NCBI RefSeq assembly: GCF_010729895.1
Contig: NZ_AP022612.1
Coordinates: 3,596,001-3,660,000, forward strand
Length of the DNA: 64,000 nt
Reading direction: 5' to 3'
Origin: Mycolicibacterium confluentis
GTDB lineage: Bacteria; Actinomycetota; Actinomycetes; Mycobacteriales; Mycobacteriaceae
In this document: in pieces, positions 9,649 through 16,993 of the stretch
Layout: each line of letters opens with the position of its first letter
Position numbering within the stretch: the stretch's first letter is position 1
Notes under the pieces: model-generated
Databases searched by the model: none
The model's input: only the letters and a program-made list of their open reading frames with translations
What the model was told of the DNA's origin: nothing
Translations under genes and position numbers: made by a program

Positions 9649-10088
9649 TTCGCGAGCCTCTCGGCCAGCCAGTCCACCGCGAACCGATAGCCCAGAGGAC
9701 CGGCGCCGGCGATCACCACTTCGGCGACGGCCGAGGTGAAGGAGTGGTGCCGGAACTCCTCACGGCGGTGGATGTTGCTCAGGTGCACCTCGACGACGGG
9801 CAGGTCGGCGGCGCGCAGGGCGTCGGCGATCGCCACCGAGGTGTGGCTGTAGGCGGCCGGGTTGATGATGATGCCCAGGCAGTCCTTGCGTGCCAACTGG
9901 ATGGCGTCGATCAACGCCCCCTCGTGATTGCTGTGCACCGCGCGCACCACGAAGCCGTGTTCCGCGGCGGCATCGGAGGTCAGCTGCTCGATCTGCACCA
10001 GCGTGGTGGTGCCGTAGATCTCGGGCTGACGCGTGCCCAGCAGGTTCAGATTGGGCCCGTTGACGAGGAGCAGACGGCGTTCGGTCAC
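9645..10088 (-). CDS. Type II 3-dehydroquinate dehydratase (AroQ family)
   Basis: A 147-residue enzyme of the dodecameric type II dehydroquinase family, converting 3-dehydroquinate to 3-dehydroshikimate. The signature LLVNGPNLNLLGTRQPEIYG carries the catalytic Arg and Tyr (about residues 20 and 25). NPAAYSHTSVAIADAL, VEVHLSNIHRREEFRHHS and the GxGPLGY region are also present. The GTG at 10088 has TACCGT 6 nt upstream and no SD, suggesting a leaderless mRNA. In M. tuberculosis the type II enzyme lies with aroB and aroK elsewhere (Rv2537c) and I recall none at this site. This is therefore likely a second copy, possibly catabolic (quinate use) rather than biosynthetic. Confidence 0.9.
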   Translation of the reverse strand: MTERRLLLVNGPNLNLLGTRQPEIYGTTTLVQIEQLTSDAAAEHGFVVRAVHSNHEGALIDAIQLARKDCLGIIINPAAYSHTSVAIADALRAADLPVVEVHLSNIHRREEFRHHSFTSAVAEVVIAGAGPLGYRFAVDWLAERLAK

Positions 10089-10182
10089 CCCAGTACGGTA
10101 CCCACGCTGCGACGGCATCGGGCCAGGCACACCGGGACACTGTCATAGGGTGTGTGCGGGCCGGGAGCGAAGGAGGCTGCGG

Positions 10183-10674
10183 ATGTCCGCCAAGGCGTTG
10201 ATGGCTGCCGCGGGCATCGCGGCCGCGGCCACCCTGGGGGTCCCGATGGCGCGCGCCGACGATGGCGTGGTGACGTTGTCTCCGTTCGACGTCGGGAATC
10301 CGGCCGTCGGCGGACTTCAGCCCGAACTGTTGTCGGCGGTCCAGACCGCCGCGAACGCCGCGGCCGCCGAGGGCGTCACGATGACCGTCACCTCGGGGTG
10401 GCGCTCGCCGGAGTTCCAGCAGCAACTGCTCGACGACGCCGTGCTCACCTACGGCAGTTATGCCGCCGCTCGGCAATATGTGCAGACCCCGACCGCGTCC
10501 AAGCATGTGCTCGGCGAAGCGGTCGACATCGGCGGTCTGGGCGCAGACGAATGGCTCATCGCCAACGGCCCGCGCTTCGGCCTGTGCCAGATCTACGCCA
10601 ACGAACTGTGGCACTTCGAGCTGGCGGACCCGATGAGCGGCTGTCCCGCGCTGCTGCCCAACGCCGCGGCCTGA
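10183..10674 (+). CDS. Secreted VanY-type D-Ala-D-Ala carboxypeptidase (M15 family)
   Basis: A 163-residue protein with an N-terminal signal peptide (about residues 1-25, ending ARA before DDG) and a small zinc peptidase domain. The zinc and catalytic residues are visible as SKHVLGEAVDIG (His108, Asp115) and ELWHFEL (Glu141, His144), the SxHxxGxAxD and ExWH motifs of M15B peptidases. It should act in the periplasm, trimming the terminal D-Ala from peptidoglycan stem peptides. AGGAGG at 10171-10176 lies 6 nt before the ATG, an unusually strong SD. I do not recall an equivalent between Rv3217c and Rv3218 in M. tuberculosis. Confidence 0.85.
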   Translation: MSAKALMAAAGIAAAATLGVPMARADDGVVTLSPFDVGNPAVGGLQPELLSAVQTAANAAAAEGVTMTVTSGWRSPEFQQQLLDDAVLTYGSYAAARQYVQTPTASKHVLGEAVDIGGLGADEWLIANGPRFGLCQIYANELWHFELADPMSGCPALLPNAAA

Positions 10675-10702
10675 ACCCGCACGGCGGTTAGGCTCGGAAC
10701 TC

Positions 10703-11683
10703 GTGCGTGCCGTGCTGATCGTGAACCCCAATGCCACCTCCACCACCCCTGCGGGCCGCGACCTTCTGGCGCACGCTCTGGAAAGCCGGGTGCGGCTGAC
10801 CGTCGAGCACACGAATCATCGTGGCCACGCGAGCGAGATCGCCGAGAAGGCCGCCGCCGACGGCGTGGACGTGGTGATCATTCACGGGGGCGACGGCACC
10901 GTGAACGAGGTGGTCAACGGCATGCTGGGCAAGCCGGGGCCGCTGCCGCCGCTGCGCCGTGTCCCTGCGGTGGCGGTGGTTCCCGGAGGCTCGGCCAACG
11001 TCTTCGCCCGGTCGCTGGGCATCCCTTCCGACCCCGTCGAGGCGACGAACATGCTGGTGGACCTGCTCAGCGAGCACGGCCGCGAACGCAGTTGGCGTCG
11101 CATCAACCTGATGGACTGCGGTGAGCGCTGGGCGGTCTTCACCGCCGGGTTGGGCGTCGACGGTGAAGTGGTGGCGGCAGTGGAGGCCCACCGGTCGGGT
11201 AAACGCAGCGGTAAAGGCGTCTCGGCGAGCCGCTACATCAGGGTCGCGGTGCCCGCGGTGTTGCGCAGCGCCCGACGGGAGCCCAAGCTCACGCTGCACC
11301 TGCAGGACCGCGAGCCCGTCTCGGGCGTGCACTTCGTCTTCGTGTCGAACTCCAGCCCGTGGACATACGCCAACAAGAGGCCCGTCTGGACCAACCCGGA
11401 CTGCCGCTTCGAAGGCGGCCTGGGTGTGTTCGCGACCACAAGCATGAATGTGTGGCGCAATCTCGGTCTGGTCCGCCAGATGCTGTCAAAGCGCCCGAAG
11501 ATTGCTGCCAAGCATCTGATTCGCGACGACAACGTGTCCTGGGTCCGAGTGACGAGCGACACGCCGGTTGCGACCCAAATTGACGGTGATTATCTCGGCG
11601 AGCGCGAAACTATGACGTTTACGTCAGTCTCTGACGCTTTGAGTGTGGTGGCCCCGCCTGCCGAAACCGCCCCTGAACTGTGA
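10703..11683 (+). CDS. Diacylglycerol kinase-family lipid kinase (Rv3218-like)
   Basis: A 326-residue protein with the DAGK catalytic domain: N-terminal VLIVNPNATS, the nucleotide-binding GGDGTVNEVVNGM, and VVPGGSANVFARSLG. The family phosphorylates diacylglycerol, sphingoid bases or related lipids; the substrate here is unknown. The C-terminal half has the beta-sandwich pattern seen in DgkB/YegS relatives and ends with a Pro/Ala/Glu tail. The GTG start has TAGGCT 8 nt upstream and no SD, so a leaderless transcript is likely. It lies immediately upstream of the whiB1 promoter region, in the same direction. Confidence 0.85.
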   Translation: MRAVLIVNPNATSTTPAGRDLLAHALESRVRLTVEHTNHRGHASEIAEKAAADGVDVVIIHGGDGTVNEVVNGMLGKPGPLPPLRRVPAVAVVPGGSANVFARSLGIPSDPVEATNMLVDLLSEHGRERSWRRINLMDCGERWAVFTAGLGVDGEVVAAVEAHRSGKRSGKGVSASRYIRVAVPAVLRSARREPKLTLHLQDREPVSGVHFVFVSNSSPWTYANKRPVWTNPDCRFEGGLGVFATTSMNVWRNLGLVRQMLSKRPKIAAKHLIRDDNVSWVRVTSDTPVATQIDGDYLGERETMTFTSVSDALSVVAPPAETAPEL

Positions 11684-11768
11684 TGATGATTTCACTTGCG
11701 TTGATTTAGGGCGCAGCTGAGTGTGAGTGTAGTACAACGGGGTGAGGGCGAGGGAAACCGGCCCCGGC

Positions 11769-11784
11769 AGTGACATTGCCCACG
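11769..11784 (+). promoter_or_regulatory. CRP-type cAMP receptor protein site upstream of whiB1
   Basis: AGTGACATTGCCCACG at this position closely matches the CRP (Rv3676) site I recall from the M. tuberculosis whiB1 promoter, which has the same ends and central spacing. It lies in the 243-nt region between the lipid kinase and whiB1. Its centre is about 58 nt before the start site expected from the downstream TTGACA box, the same offset I recall for M. tuberculosis. cAMP-CRP control of whiB1 is therefore probably conserved here. The match is seen; binding is inferred. Confidence 0.7.
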
Positions 11785-11800
11785 TGTTAACTGAGTCCTA

Positions 11801-11828
11801 TTGACATCTGTCCAGCCTCTGGAACGAT
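11801..11828 (+). promoter_or_regulatory. Probable whiB1 promoter
   Basis: A perfect TTGACA (-35) lies at 11801-11806, and a weak -10 (AACGAT, 11823-11828) follows after 16 nt. The predicted start site near 11835 would give a leader of about 90 nt before the whiB1 ATG. The -10 match is poor, which fits a promoter that needs an activator such as the CRP site just upstream. Confidence 0.5.
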
Positions 11829-11926
11829 CAGATGCAACAGTGCAGAAACATTCGGTGCACGTGTTGACAGCCGAACACAAAAAGATTGGCGCGTTTTGCT
11901 GCGCGCCCAAGTAAGGAGTAATTGCC

Positions 11927-12181
11927 ATGGATTGGCGTCACAATGCGGTCTGTCGTGATGAGGATCCGGAACTGTTCTTCCCGGTTGGGAACAGCGGTCC
12001 CGCGCTCGCTCAGATCGCCGACGCGAAGCTCGTCTGCAACCGCTGTCCCGTGACCACCGAGTGCCTGAGCTGGGCGCTTGAGTCGGGCCAGGACGCCGGT
12101 GTGTGGGGCGGCATGAGTGAAGACGAGCGTCGCGCCCTCAAGCGACGCAACGCGCGCACCCGGACCCGTACTGGGGTCTGA
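11927..12181 (+). CDS. whiB1: Transcriptional regulator WhiB1 (4Fe-4S, NO-responsive)
   Basis: An 84-residue WhiB protein with the four cluster-binding cysteines Cys9, Cys37, Cys40 and Cys46 (CxxC at 37-40) and the conserved turn GVWGGMSEDERRAL. A basic C terminus (KRRNARTRTRT) binds DNA. In M. tuberculosis WhiB1 is essential, senses nitric oxide through its 4Fe-4S cluster and binds the primary sigma factor. AAGGAG (11913-11918) lies 8 nt before the ATG. The gene is followed by a hairpin terminator and is convergent with pdtaS. The upstream CRP site indicates cAMP control. Confidence 0.97.
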   Translation: MDWRHNAVCRDEDPELFFPVGNSGPALAQIADAKLVCNRCPVTTECLSWALESGQDAGVWGGMSEDERRALKRRNARTRTRTGV

Positions 12182-12192
12182 CCAGCGCGAAC

Positions 12193-12230
12193 ATGACAAA
12201 GGGCCCCGGCAGCGCCGGGGCCTTCGTCAT
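12193..12230. terminator. Bidirectional hairpin between whiB1 and pdtaS
   Basis: An inverted repeat pairs ATGAC (12193-12197) with GTCAT (12226-12230) and GGCCCCGGC (12202-12210) with GCCGGGGCC (12214-12222) around a 3-nt loop. It sits in the 85-nt gap between two convergent genes, so it probably ends transcription from both sides. There is no long T tract, as is common for mycobacterial hairpin terminators. Confidence 0.75.
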
Positions 12231-12266
12231 GTCCAGGGCGGTGCGCTTTTCGTGTCACCGCATGGG

Positions 12267-13766
12267 TCACTGCGACAGCCGGGACCGTCGTCCGATCGGC
12301 ACCCGCAGCGTGACGTCGGTACCCCCGTCGGGCACGTCATGCATGCCCAGTGACCCGTCGAGTTCCGCGGACACCAGGGTCCGCACGATCTGAAGGCCGA
12401 GGCGGTCGGACTTCTCCAGGCTGAAACCGGCTGGCAGGCCGCGGCCGTCGTCATGCACCACGACATCGAGCCAGCGGGCCGACCGCTCCGCGCGAATGGT
12501 GACCGAACCGCGCGCCGCCCCCGCATCGAAGGCATGTTCCAGGGCGTTCTGCACCAATTCGGTGACCACCATGATCAGCGCCGTCGCACGGTCGGCGTCG
12601 AGCACTCCGAGCGCGCCCTCACGGGTGATCTTGATCGGCGCGTCCACCGACGCCACGTCGTTCATGATCGGCAGGATGCGGTCGATCACCTGGTCGAGGT
12701 TGACCTCCTCGTCGACCGACATCGACAACGCGTCGTGCACCAGAGCGATCGAGGAGACCCGGCGCACCGACTCCATCAGGGCTTCCCGACTCTCGGCATT
12801 GTTGGTCCGACGGGCCTGCAAGCGCAGCAGCGCCGCGACCGTCTGCAGGTTGTTCTTGACCCGGTGGTGGATCTCGCGGATCGTGGCGTCCTTGCTCAGC
12901 AGCGCGCGATCCCGTCGCTTGACCTCGGTCACGTCGCGGATCAGCACCGCTGCCCCCGCCGGAGCACCATGGGCGACCAACGGGATGGTGCGCAACAGCA
13001 CGGCCGCACCACCGGCGTCGACCTCCATGCGCATGCTCGAACCGCCCGCGATCGAGTCGCGGACGTGCTCGGCGAGTTCCTGCGCCTCGAACGGGTCGGA
13101 GATCAGCGGCCGGGTGATGGCGACCAGGTTGTGGCCCTCCAACTCCGAGGTGAGCCCCATCCGGTGGTATGCCGACAGCGCGTTGGGGCTGGCGAACGCG
13201 ATGTCCCCGTTGCCGTCCAGCCGGATGAACCCGTCCCCCACGCGGGGACTCGACCGCGACATGGCCAGGTCACCGACGTTCGGGAACGTGCCCTCCGACA
13301 GCATGAGCACCAGATCGCCGGCACAGTCCAGATAGGCCTGCTCCAGCGGACTGGACAGCCGCATCGCTGCCAACGCCGTCTGGTGCGTCAGCACGGCCAC
13401 CACGGCCTCGCCGTGTTTGACCGGCACGGCCTCGATGTTGAGGCCCATCGGTCGCACGGACAGCGACGGACCAGGGTCGTCCTCGCGGCCGATCACCCCG
13501 GACTGAAACGCCGCGACCACCAGCGGAAGCTCGTGGGCCGACGCCGTCGTGCCGACGGCGTCGCTGAGCAGGACGGTCGGTGCGGTGTTCGGCCGGCACT
13601 GAGCCACGCACACCAGGTCGCCGTCGTCGCGGCGCACCCACATCAGGTAGTCGGCGAACGACAGATCCGCCAGAAGCTGCCATTCACTGACCACGGCGTG
13701 CAGATGATCGACCGCGCCGCCAGGCAGGACGGTGTGCTCGGCAAGAAGCTCACCGAGTGTGGACAT
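12267..13766 (-). CDS. pdtaS: Sensor histidine kinase PdtaS (Rv3220c-like)
   Basis: A 499-residue cytosolic sensor kinase without membrane segments. Residues 1-155 look like a GAF-type sensor, about 165-290 a PAS domain (DGNGDIAFASPNALSAYHRM), and from about 295 comes a HisKA_2 dimerization domain with IREIHHRVKNNLQTV (His300/301). It ends in an HATPase domain with NALEHAFDAG and the DDGRGLPAGF loop. In mycobacteria PdtaS phosphorylates the RNA-binding antiterminator PdtaR, which is not encoded nearby. It lies 8 nt after the biotinyl-protein gene, so the two probably share a transcript. Confidence 0.93.
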   Translation of the reverse strand: MSTLGELLAEHTVLPGGAVDHLHAVVSEWQLLADLSFADYLMWVRRDDGDLVCVAQCRPNTAPTVLLSDAVGTTASAHELPLVVAAFQSGVIGREDDPGPSLSVRPMGLNIEAVPVKHGEAVVAVLTHQTALAAMRLSSPLEQAYLDCAGDLVLMLSEGTFPNVGDLAMSRSSPRVGDGFIRLDGNGDIAFASPNALSAYHRMGLTSELEGHNLVAITRPLISDPFEAQELAEHVRDSIAGGSSMRMEVDAGGAAVLLRTIPLVAHGAPAGAAVLIRDVTEVKRRDRALLSKDATIREIHHRVKNNLQTVAALLRLQARRTNNAESREALMESVRRVSSIALVHDALSMSVDEEVNLDQVIDRILPIMNDVASVDAPIKITREGALGVLDADRATALIMVVTELVQNALEHAFDAGAARGSVTIRAERSARWLDVVVHDDGRGLPAGFSLEKSDRLGLQIVRTLVSAELDGSLGMHDVPDGGTDVTLRVPIGRRSRLSQ

Positions 13767-13774
13767 GCCTCGGG

Positions 13775-13990
13775 CTAGCTGATCACGGCGATGAGGTCGC
13801 CGGCCTGGATGACGTCACCCACGGCCACGTTGACCTTCGTGACGGTGCCTGCGGCTTCCGCCAGAACTGGGATCTCCATCTTCATGGACTCCAGCAGCAC
13901 CACGGTGTCGCCCTCGCTGATCTGGTCGCCCTCGCTCACCACCACTTCGAGCACGCTGGCAACGATCTCTGCGCGAACATCCTCGGCCAT
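13775..13990 (-). CDS. Biotinylated carrier-like protein TB7.3 (Rv3221c-like)
   Basis: A 71-residue biotinyl/lipoyl-attachment domain standing alone. The attachment motif is ESMKME with the modified lysine at position 37, flanked by the two symmetrical beta-hairpin halves of the fold (VSEGDQISEGDTVVLLES and AVGDVIQAGDLIAVIS). It matches the M. tuberculosis antigen TB7.3. No carboxylase subunits are nearby, so its partner is unknown. The ATG at 13990 is preceded by GGTGGAG. It is the first gene of a probable two-gene unit with pdtaS and is divergent from the bL37 gene across a 180-nt intergenic region. Confidence 0.92.
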   Translation of the reverse strand: MAEDVRAEIVASVLEVVVSEGDQISEGDTVVLLESMKMEIPVLAEAAGTVTKVNVAVGDVIQAGDLIAVIS

Positions 13991-14170
13991 CTCCACCTCA
14001 TCACCGATCCAGGGCTGTTGACGCTTTATCGAACCACAACACCGCAGCCGACCGCCTGACACCTGCCCTTGTGTTGCCCGCGGGACAAAGCATCCTCCCC
14101 GACATGAGACAATGAGACCAACACTGTTCGGGCCCGGCCCGGATTGGACATCGACACCGGAGGTAATGAC

Positions 14171-14245
14171 ATGGCCAAGCGTGGCCGGAAGAAGCGCGAC
14201 CGCAAGCACAGCAAGGCCAACCACGGCAAGCGTCCCAACGCCTGA
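14171..14245 (+). CDS. 50S ribosomal protein bL37 (24 residues)
   Basis: A 24-codon gene reading MAKRGRKKRDRKHSKANH and ending GKRPNA. I recognise this extremely basic peptide as bL37, the small actinobacterial large-subunit protein first seen in cryo-EM structures of the M. smegmatis ribosome, where it lies against 23S rRNA. Its reality is supported by GGAGGT (14159-14164) 6 nt before the ATG and by a textbook intrinsic terminator 15 nt after the stop, so it is a monocistronic unit. It is easily missed because of its length. Its promoter should lie in 13991-14158, opposite the biotinyl-protein gene. Confidence 0.92.
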   Translation: MAKRGRKKRDRKHSKANHGKRPNA

Positions 14246-14260
14246 GCCTGCTCATATGCA

Positions 14261-14296
14261 GACCGCCCGAGCTCTTTGAGCCGGGCGGTCTTTTCT
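14261..14296 (+). terminator. Intrinsic terminator of the bL37 gene
   Basis: GACCGCCCG (14261-14269) pairs with CGGGCGGTC (14282-14290), extended by GCTC/GAGC around a TTT loop with one bulged A. TTTTCT follows directly. This is the most classical hairpin-plus-U-tract terminator in the window. The rest of 14297-14427 shows no gene or clear signal. Confidence 0.9.
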
Positions 14297-14427
14297 ATTG
14301 CGGGACGTCTGCGGGCCCCTGCGGGGGCAGCAACGCCCCAGCCCGGCGTTGGCACCGGGACTAGGTCACTGCCACGCACTGGTCGTCCCAGTGGGCGCGT
14401 AGGCGGCGTTGGGGGCCTCTGAGGCCG

Positions 14428-14730
14428 TCAGCCGCGGCGGATGATCGTGGTGCGGCTGATCTCCAGCCGCAGTCGCTGACGCAGGCCCTCGGGAGCCTTC
14501 TCCCCGCTGCACTTGGTCGCGACGAGCTTTTTGATCCGATCCTCGACGCCGTAATAGCGCAGGCATGCGGGGCACTCGTCGAGATGATGCTGGAGCTTCT
14601 CGCGGGTGTCCTCGGTGCATTCGCCGTCGAGCAGCGTCCACACCTCGGCGATCACCGCGGCGCATTCGGGATGCTCAGGGTCGACGGGGCCCACTGGGGG
14701 CTGCCAGCGGTCGTTCTCGTCGGCGCTCAT
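14428..14730 (-). CDS. rshA: Anti-sigma factor RshA (zinc-associated, redox-sensing)
   Basis: A 100-residue ZAS-type anti-sigma factor that holds SigH inactive under reducing conditions. The signature [14 protein letters not shown] contains His49, Cys53 and Cys56 (HxxxCxxC), the residues I recall as required in M. tuberculosis RshA; Cys23 and Cys38 are additional. Oxidation of the cysteines releases SigH. The ATG at 14730 overlaps the sigH stop (ATGA), so sigma and anti-sigma factors are coupled. In M. tuberculosis an extra gene (Rv3222c) lies between them in my recollection; here they are directly adjacent. Confidence 0.95.
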   Translation of the reverse strand: MSADENDRWQPPVGPVDPEHPECAAVIAEVWTLLDGECTEDTREKLQHHLDECPACLRYYGVEDRIKKLVATKCSGEKAPEGLRQRLRLEISRTTIIRRG

Positions 14731-15377
14731 GACGACACCTCCTCGGCCTCGTCGAGTTGATGGCCCCGGATGAAACCACGGTCCTTTGCGACATCGGTCA
14801 GCAGTTCCCGCAGTTGGCGACGTCCGCGGTGCAGCCGCGACATCACCGTTCCGATCGGCGTATCCATGATCTCCGCGATCTCCTTGTACGGGAAACCTTC
14901 GACGTCGGCATAGTAAACCGCCATTCGGAAATCTTCAGGCAGAGCCTGCAGCGCCGCCTTGATCTCGGTGTCGGGCAGCGATTCAAGGGCCTCCACCTCA
15001 GCCGAACGCAGCCCCGTCGAGGTGTGCTCGGCGTTGGCCGCCAACTGCCAGTCGGTGATCTCGTCGGTCGGATACTCCGCGGGCTGGCGCTGCTTCTTGC
15101 GATAGCTGTTGATGTAGGTGTTGGTCAGAATGCGGTACAGCCAGGCCTTCAGGTTGGTGCCCTCACGGAATGACCGGAAACCCGCATACGCCTTGACCAT
15201 GGTCTCCTGCAGGAGGTCCTCGGCGTCGGCGGGATTGCGCGTCATCCGCAGCGCACCGCCGTAGAGCTGGTCGAGCAGCGGAATCGCGTCGCGCTCGAAC
15301 CGCGCGGTCAGTTCGGCGTCGGTCTCCTCGTGCACCGCCGCCGTGCCCGTGCCGTCCACGTCATCCAAGTCGGTCAT
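14727..15377 (-). CDS. sigH: ECF sigma factor SigH (oxidative and heat stress)
   Basis: A 216-residue ECF sigma factor. Region 2 is [21 protein letters not shown] with the -10 recognition helix through [14 protein letters not shown]. Region 4 is [21 protein letters not shown] with [15 protein letters not shown], which recognises the -35 element. It drives thioredoxin, chaperone and protease genes in the oxidative stress response. ATG 15377 gives the same length as M. tuberculosis SigH; an open extension to 15494 is unlikely to be coding. The gene is coupled to rshA and has a SigH-type promoter upstream, so it is probably autoregulated. Confidence 0.95.
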   Translation of the reverse strand: MTDLDDVDGTGTAAVHEETDAELTARFERDAIPLLDQLYGGALRMTRNPADAEDLLQETMVKAYAGFRSFREGTNLKAWLYRILTNTYINSYRKKQRQPAEYPTDEITDWQLAANAEHTSTGLRSAEVEALESLPDTEIKAALQALPEDFRMAVYYADVEGFPYKEIAEIMDTPIGTVMSRLHRGRRQLRELLTDVAKDRGFIRGHQLDEAEEVSS

Positions 15378-15569
15378 CGTGCCTGACACAGTCCCTTCCA
15401 CCGCCGCGTACCCACTGATCCCCACCGGCTCCAATGACCCGAACGTCGCAGTCAACTGTGCCGCTGTCGGAGTATCCAGGCATTGCAATGCCACCAGACT
15501 CCCCTATCTGCCCAATCCTAGGGCCGTGTACCGACAAACTCGCCCTTTGCGGGCGGGACTGCAGGTGGG

Positions 15570-15596
15570 AACAGTATTTTCCGCCGCGATATTTCC
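15570..15596 (-). promoter_or_regulatory. SigH-type (autoregulatory) promoter of sigH
   Basis: Read on the reverse strand, GGAAAT (15591-15596) is followed after 18 nt by GTT (15570-15572), matching the GGAA(T/C)-N17-19-GTT pattern of mycobacterial SigH promoters. It lies about 190 nt upstream of the sigH start in the 247-nt gap shared with ybaK. Autoregulation of sigH is known in M. tuberculosis. The exact transcription start here is inferred. Confidence 0.6.
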
Positions 15597-15624
15597 GCAG
15601 CGGGCCCACCGCTAGCCTTGCGCC

Positions 15625-16116
15625 GTGGCCAAAGCAGCAACCCCCGCGATCGCGGCCCTTGTGAAGGCCGGCATCCCCCACGAGGTGCTCACCTATCACC
15701 ACGACCCGCGCACCACGAATTTCGGCGCCGAGGCGGTCGCCGAACTCGCCAAGTCGCACGGCGTGGTTCCCCAGCAGGTCTTCAAGACGCTGGTCATCGC
15801 GCTGCCCAAGGGCCTGGCCGTCGCCGTGCTCCCGGTGCCCGCCACGCTGTCGCTGAAAGCCGCGGCGGCCGCGCTGGGGGTGCCCAAGGCCGCGATGGCC
15901 GACACCGCCGAGGCTCAGCGGAGCACGGGCTACGTCGTGGGCGGCATCTCCCCGCTGGGCCAGCGCAAGAGGCTGCCGACCGTCGTTGACGCCTCGGCGC
16001 TGGAGTGGGATCAGATCCTGTGCAGCGCGGGCCGGCGTGGGCTGGACCTGGCGTTGGCGCCGCGCGACCTGGTCGAGATGACTCAAGCCCTGGTTGCCGA
16101 CATCCGTACTGGCTAG
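15625..16116 (+). CDS. ybaK: Cys-tRNA(Pro)/aminoacyl-tRNA deacylase, YbaK family
   Basis: A 163-residue intact YbaK/INS-domain protein that hydrolyses mischarged tRNA, classically Cys-tRNA(Pro). Key features are VLTYHHDPRTTNFGAEAV, the conserved lysine in VFKTLVIAL, the GGISPLGQRKRLPTV substrate-binding loop and the C-terminal CSAGRRGLDLALAP. In M. tuberculosis I recall this gene being split into Rv3224A and Rv3224B; here it is complete. GTG 15625 has TAGCCT 6 nt upstream and no SD, which suggests a leaderless transcript. It is divergent from sigH and precedes the SDR gene by 11 nt. Confidence 0.88.
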   Translation: MAKAATPAIAALVKAGIPHEVLTYHHDPRTTNFGAEAVAELAKSHGVVPQQVFKTLVIALPKGLAVAVLPVPATLSLKAAAAALGVPKAAMADTAEAQRSTGYVVGGISPLGQRKRLPTVVDASALEWDQILCSAGRRGLDLALAPRDLVEMTQALVADIRTG

Positions 16117-16127
16117 GGTCTGAACAC

Positions 16128-16985
16128 ATGGCTGAGGATCGCCCGCTGCAGGGCAAGACCATGTTCATCTCGGGTGCCAGTCGCGGCATCGGCCTGGCGA
16201 TCGCCAAGAAGGTCGCCGCCGACGGTGCCAACATCGCGTTGGTGGCCAAAACCGCCGAACCCCACCCCAAACTGCCGGGCACCATCTACACCGCCGCCAA
16301 GGAGATCGAGGAGGTCGGCGGGCAGGCGCTGCCGATCGTCGGCGACGTCCGTGACGGGGACTCGGTGGACGCCGCGGTGGCCGCGGCCGTCGCTCAGTTC
16401 GGCGGCATCGACATCTGCGTCAACAACGCATCGGCCATCAATCTCGGCTCCATCGAGGAGGTCCCGCTCAAACGCTTCGACCTCATGAACGGCATCCAGG
16501 TCCGCGGCACGTACGCGGTGTCGCAGGCCTGCATCCCGCATATGAAGGGCCGCCAGAACCCACACATCCTGACGCTGTCACCGCCGATCCTGCTCGAGTC
16601 CAAGTGGCTGCGGCCCACGCCCTACATGATGGCCAAGTTCGGTATGACGTTGTGCGCGTTGGGAATCGCCGAAGAGATGCGCGAGGCCGGCATCGCCTCC
16701 AACACGCTGTGGCCCCGCACCATGGTGGCCACCGCAGCCGTGCAGAACCTGCTCGGCGGCGACGAGTCGATGGCCCGCTCCCGAAAGCCCGAGGTGTACG
16801 CCGACGCCGCCTACGCGGTCCTGACGAAGCCCGCGAGTTTCACCGGCCACACGCTGCTGTGCGAGGACGTCCTGCTGGACTCCGGTGTCACCGACCTCTC
16901 GGTGTACGACTGCATCCCGGGATCCGAACTCGGCGTTGACTTCTGGGTCGAAGGCGCCAATCCCCCCGGCTACACCGGACCCTGA
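16128..16985 (+). CDS. Short-chain dehydrogenase/reductase (HSDL2-like, Rv3224-like)
   Basis: A 285-residue NAD(P)-dependent oxidoreductase with the Rossmann motif MFISGASRGIGLAIA, the NNAS motif and catalytic Tyr and Lys in YMMAKFG. The long form with HMKGRQNPHILTLSPP and a C-terminal segment beyond the core resembles the HSDL2/peroxisomal SDR branch, which acts on lipid-type substrates. The substrate is unknown. ATG 16128 has TAGGGT 8 nt upstream and no SD, so it may be transcribed separately and leaderless. It is followed 8 nt later by a methyltransferase gene. Confidence 0.88.
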   Translation: MAEDRPLQGKTMFISGASRGIGLAIAKKVAADGANIALVAKTAEPHPKLPGTIYTAAKEIEEVGGQALPIVGDVRDGDSVDAAVAAAVAQFGGIDICVNNASAINLGSIEEVPLKRFDLMNGIQVRGTYAVSQACIPHMKGRQNPHILTLSPPILLESKWLRPTPYMMAKFGMTLCALGIAEEMREAGIASNTLWPRTMVATAAVQNLLGGDESMARSRKPEVYADAAYAVLTKPASFTGHTLLCEDVLLDSGVTDLSVYDCIPGSELGVDFWVEGANPPGYTGP

Positions 16986-16993
16986 GCCCACCC

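Noticed and set aside
14366..14665. Separate gene overlapping rshA (Rv3222c equivalent)
   Set aside because: It lies in another frame of rshA, is Arg-rich and has no domain; RshA explains the sequence.
15378..15494. In-frame N-terminal extension of SigH
   Set aside because: The 39 extra residues do not resemble ECF sigma factors, and the ATG at 15377 gives the established length.
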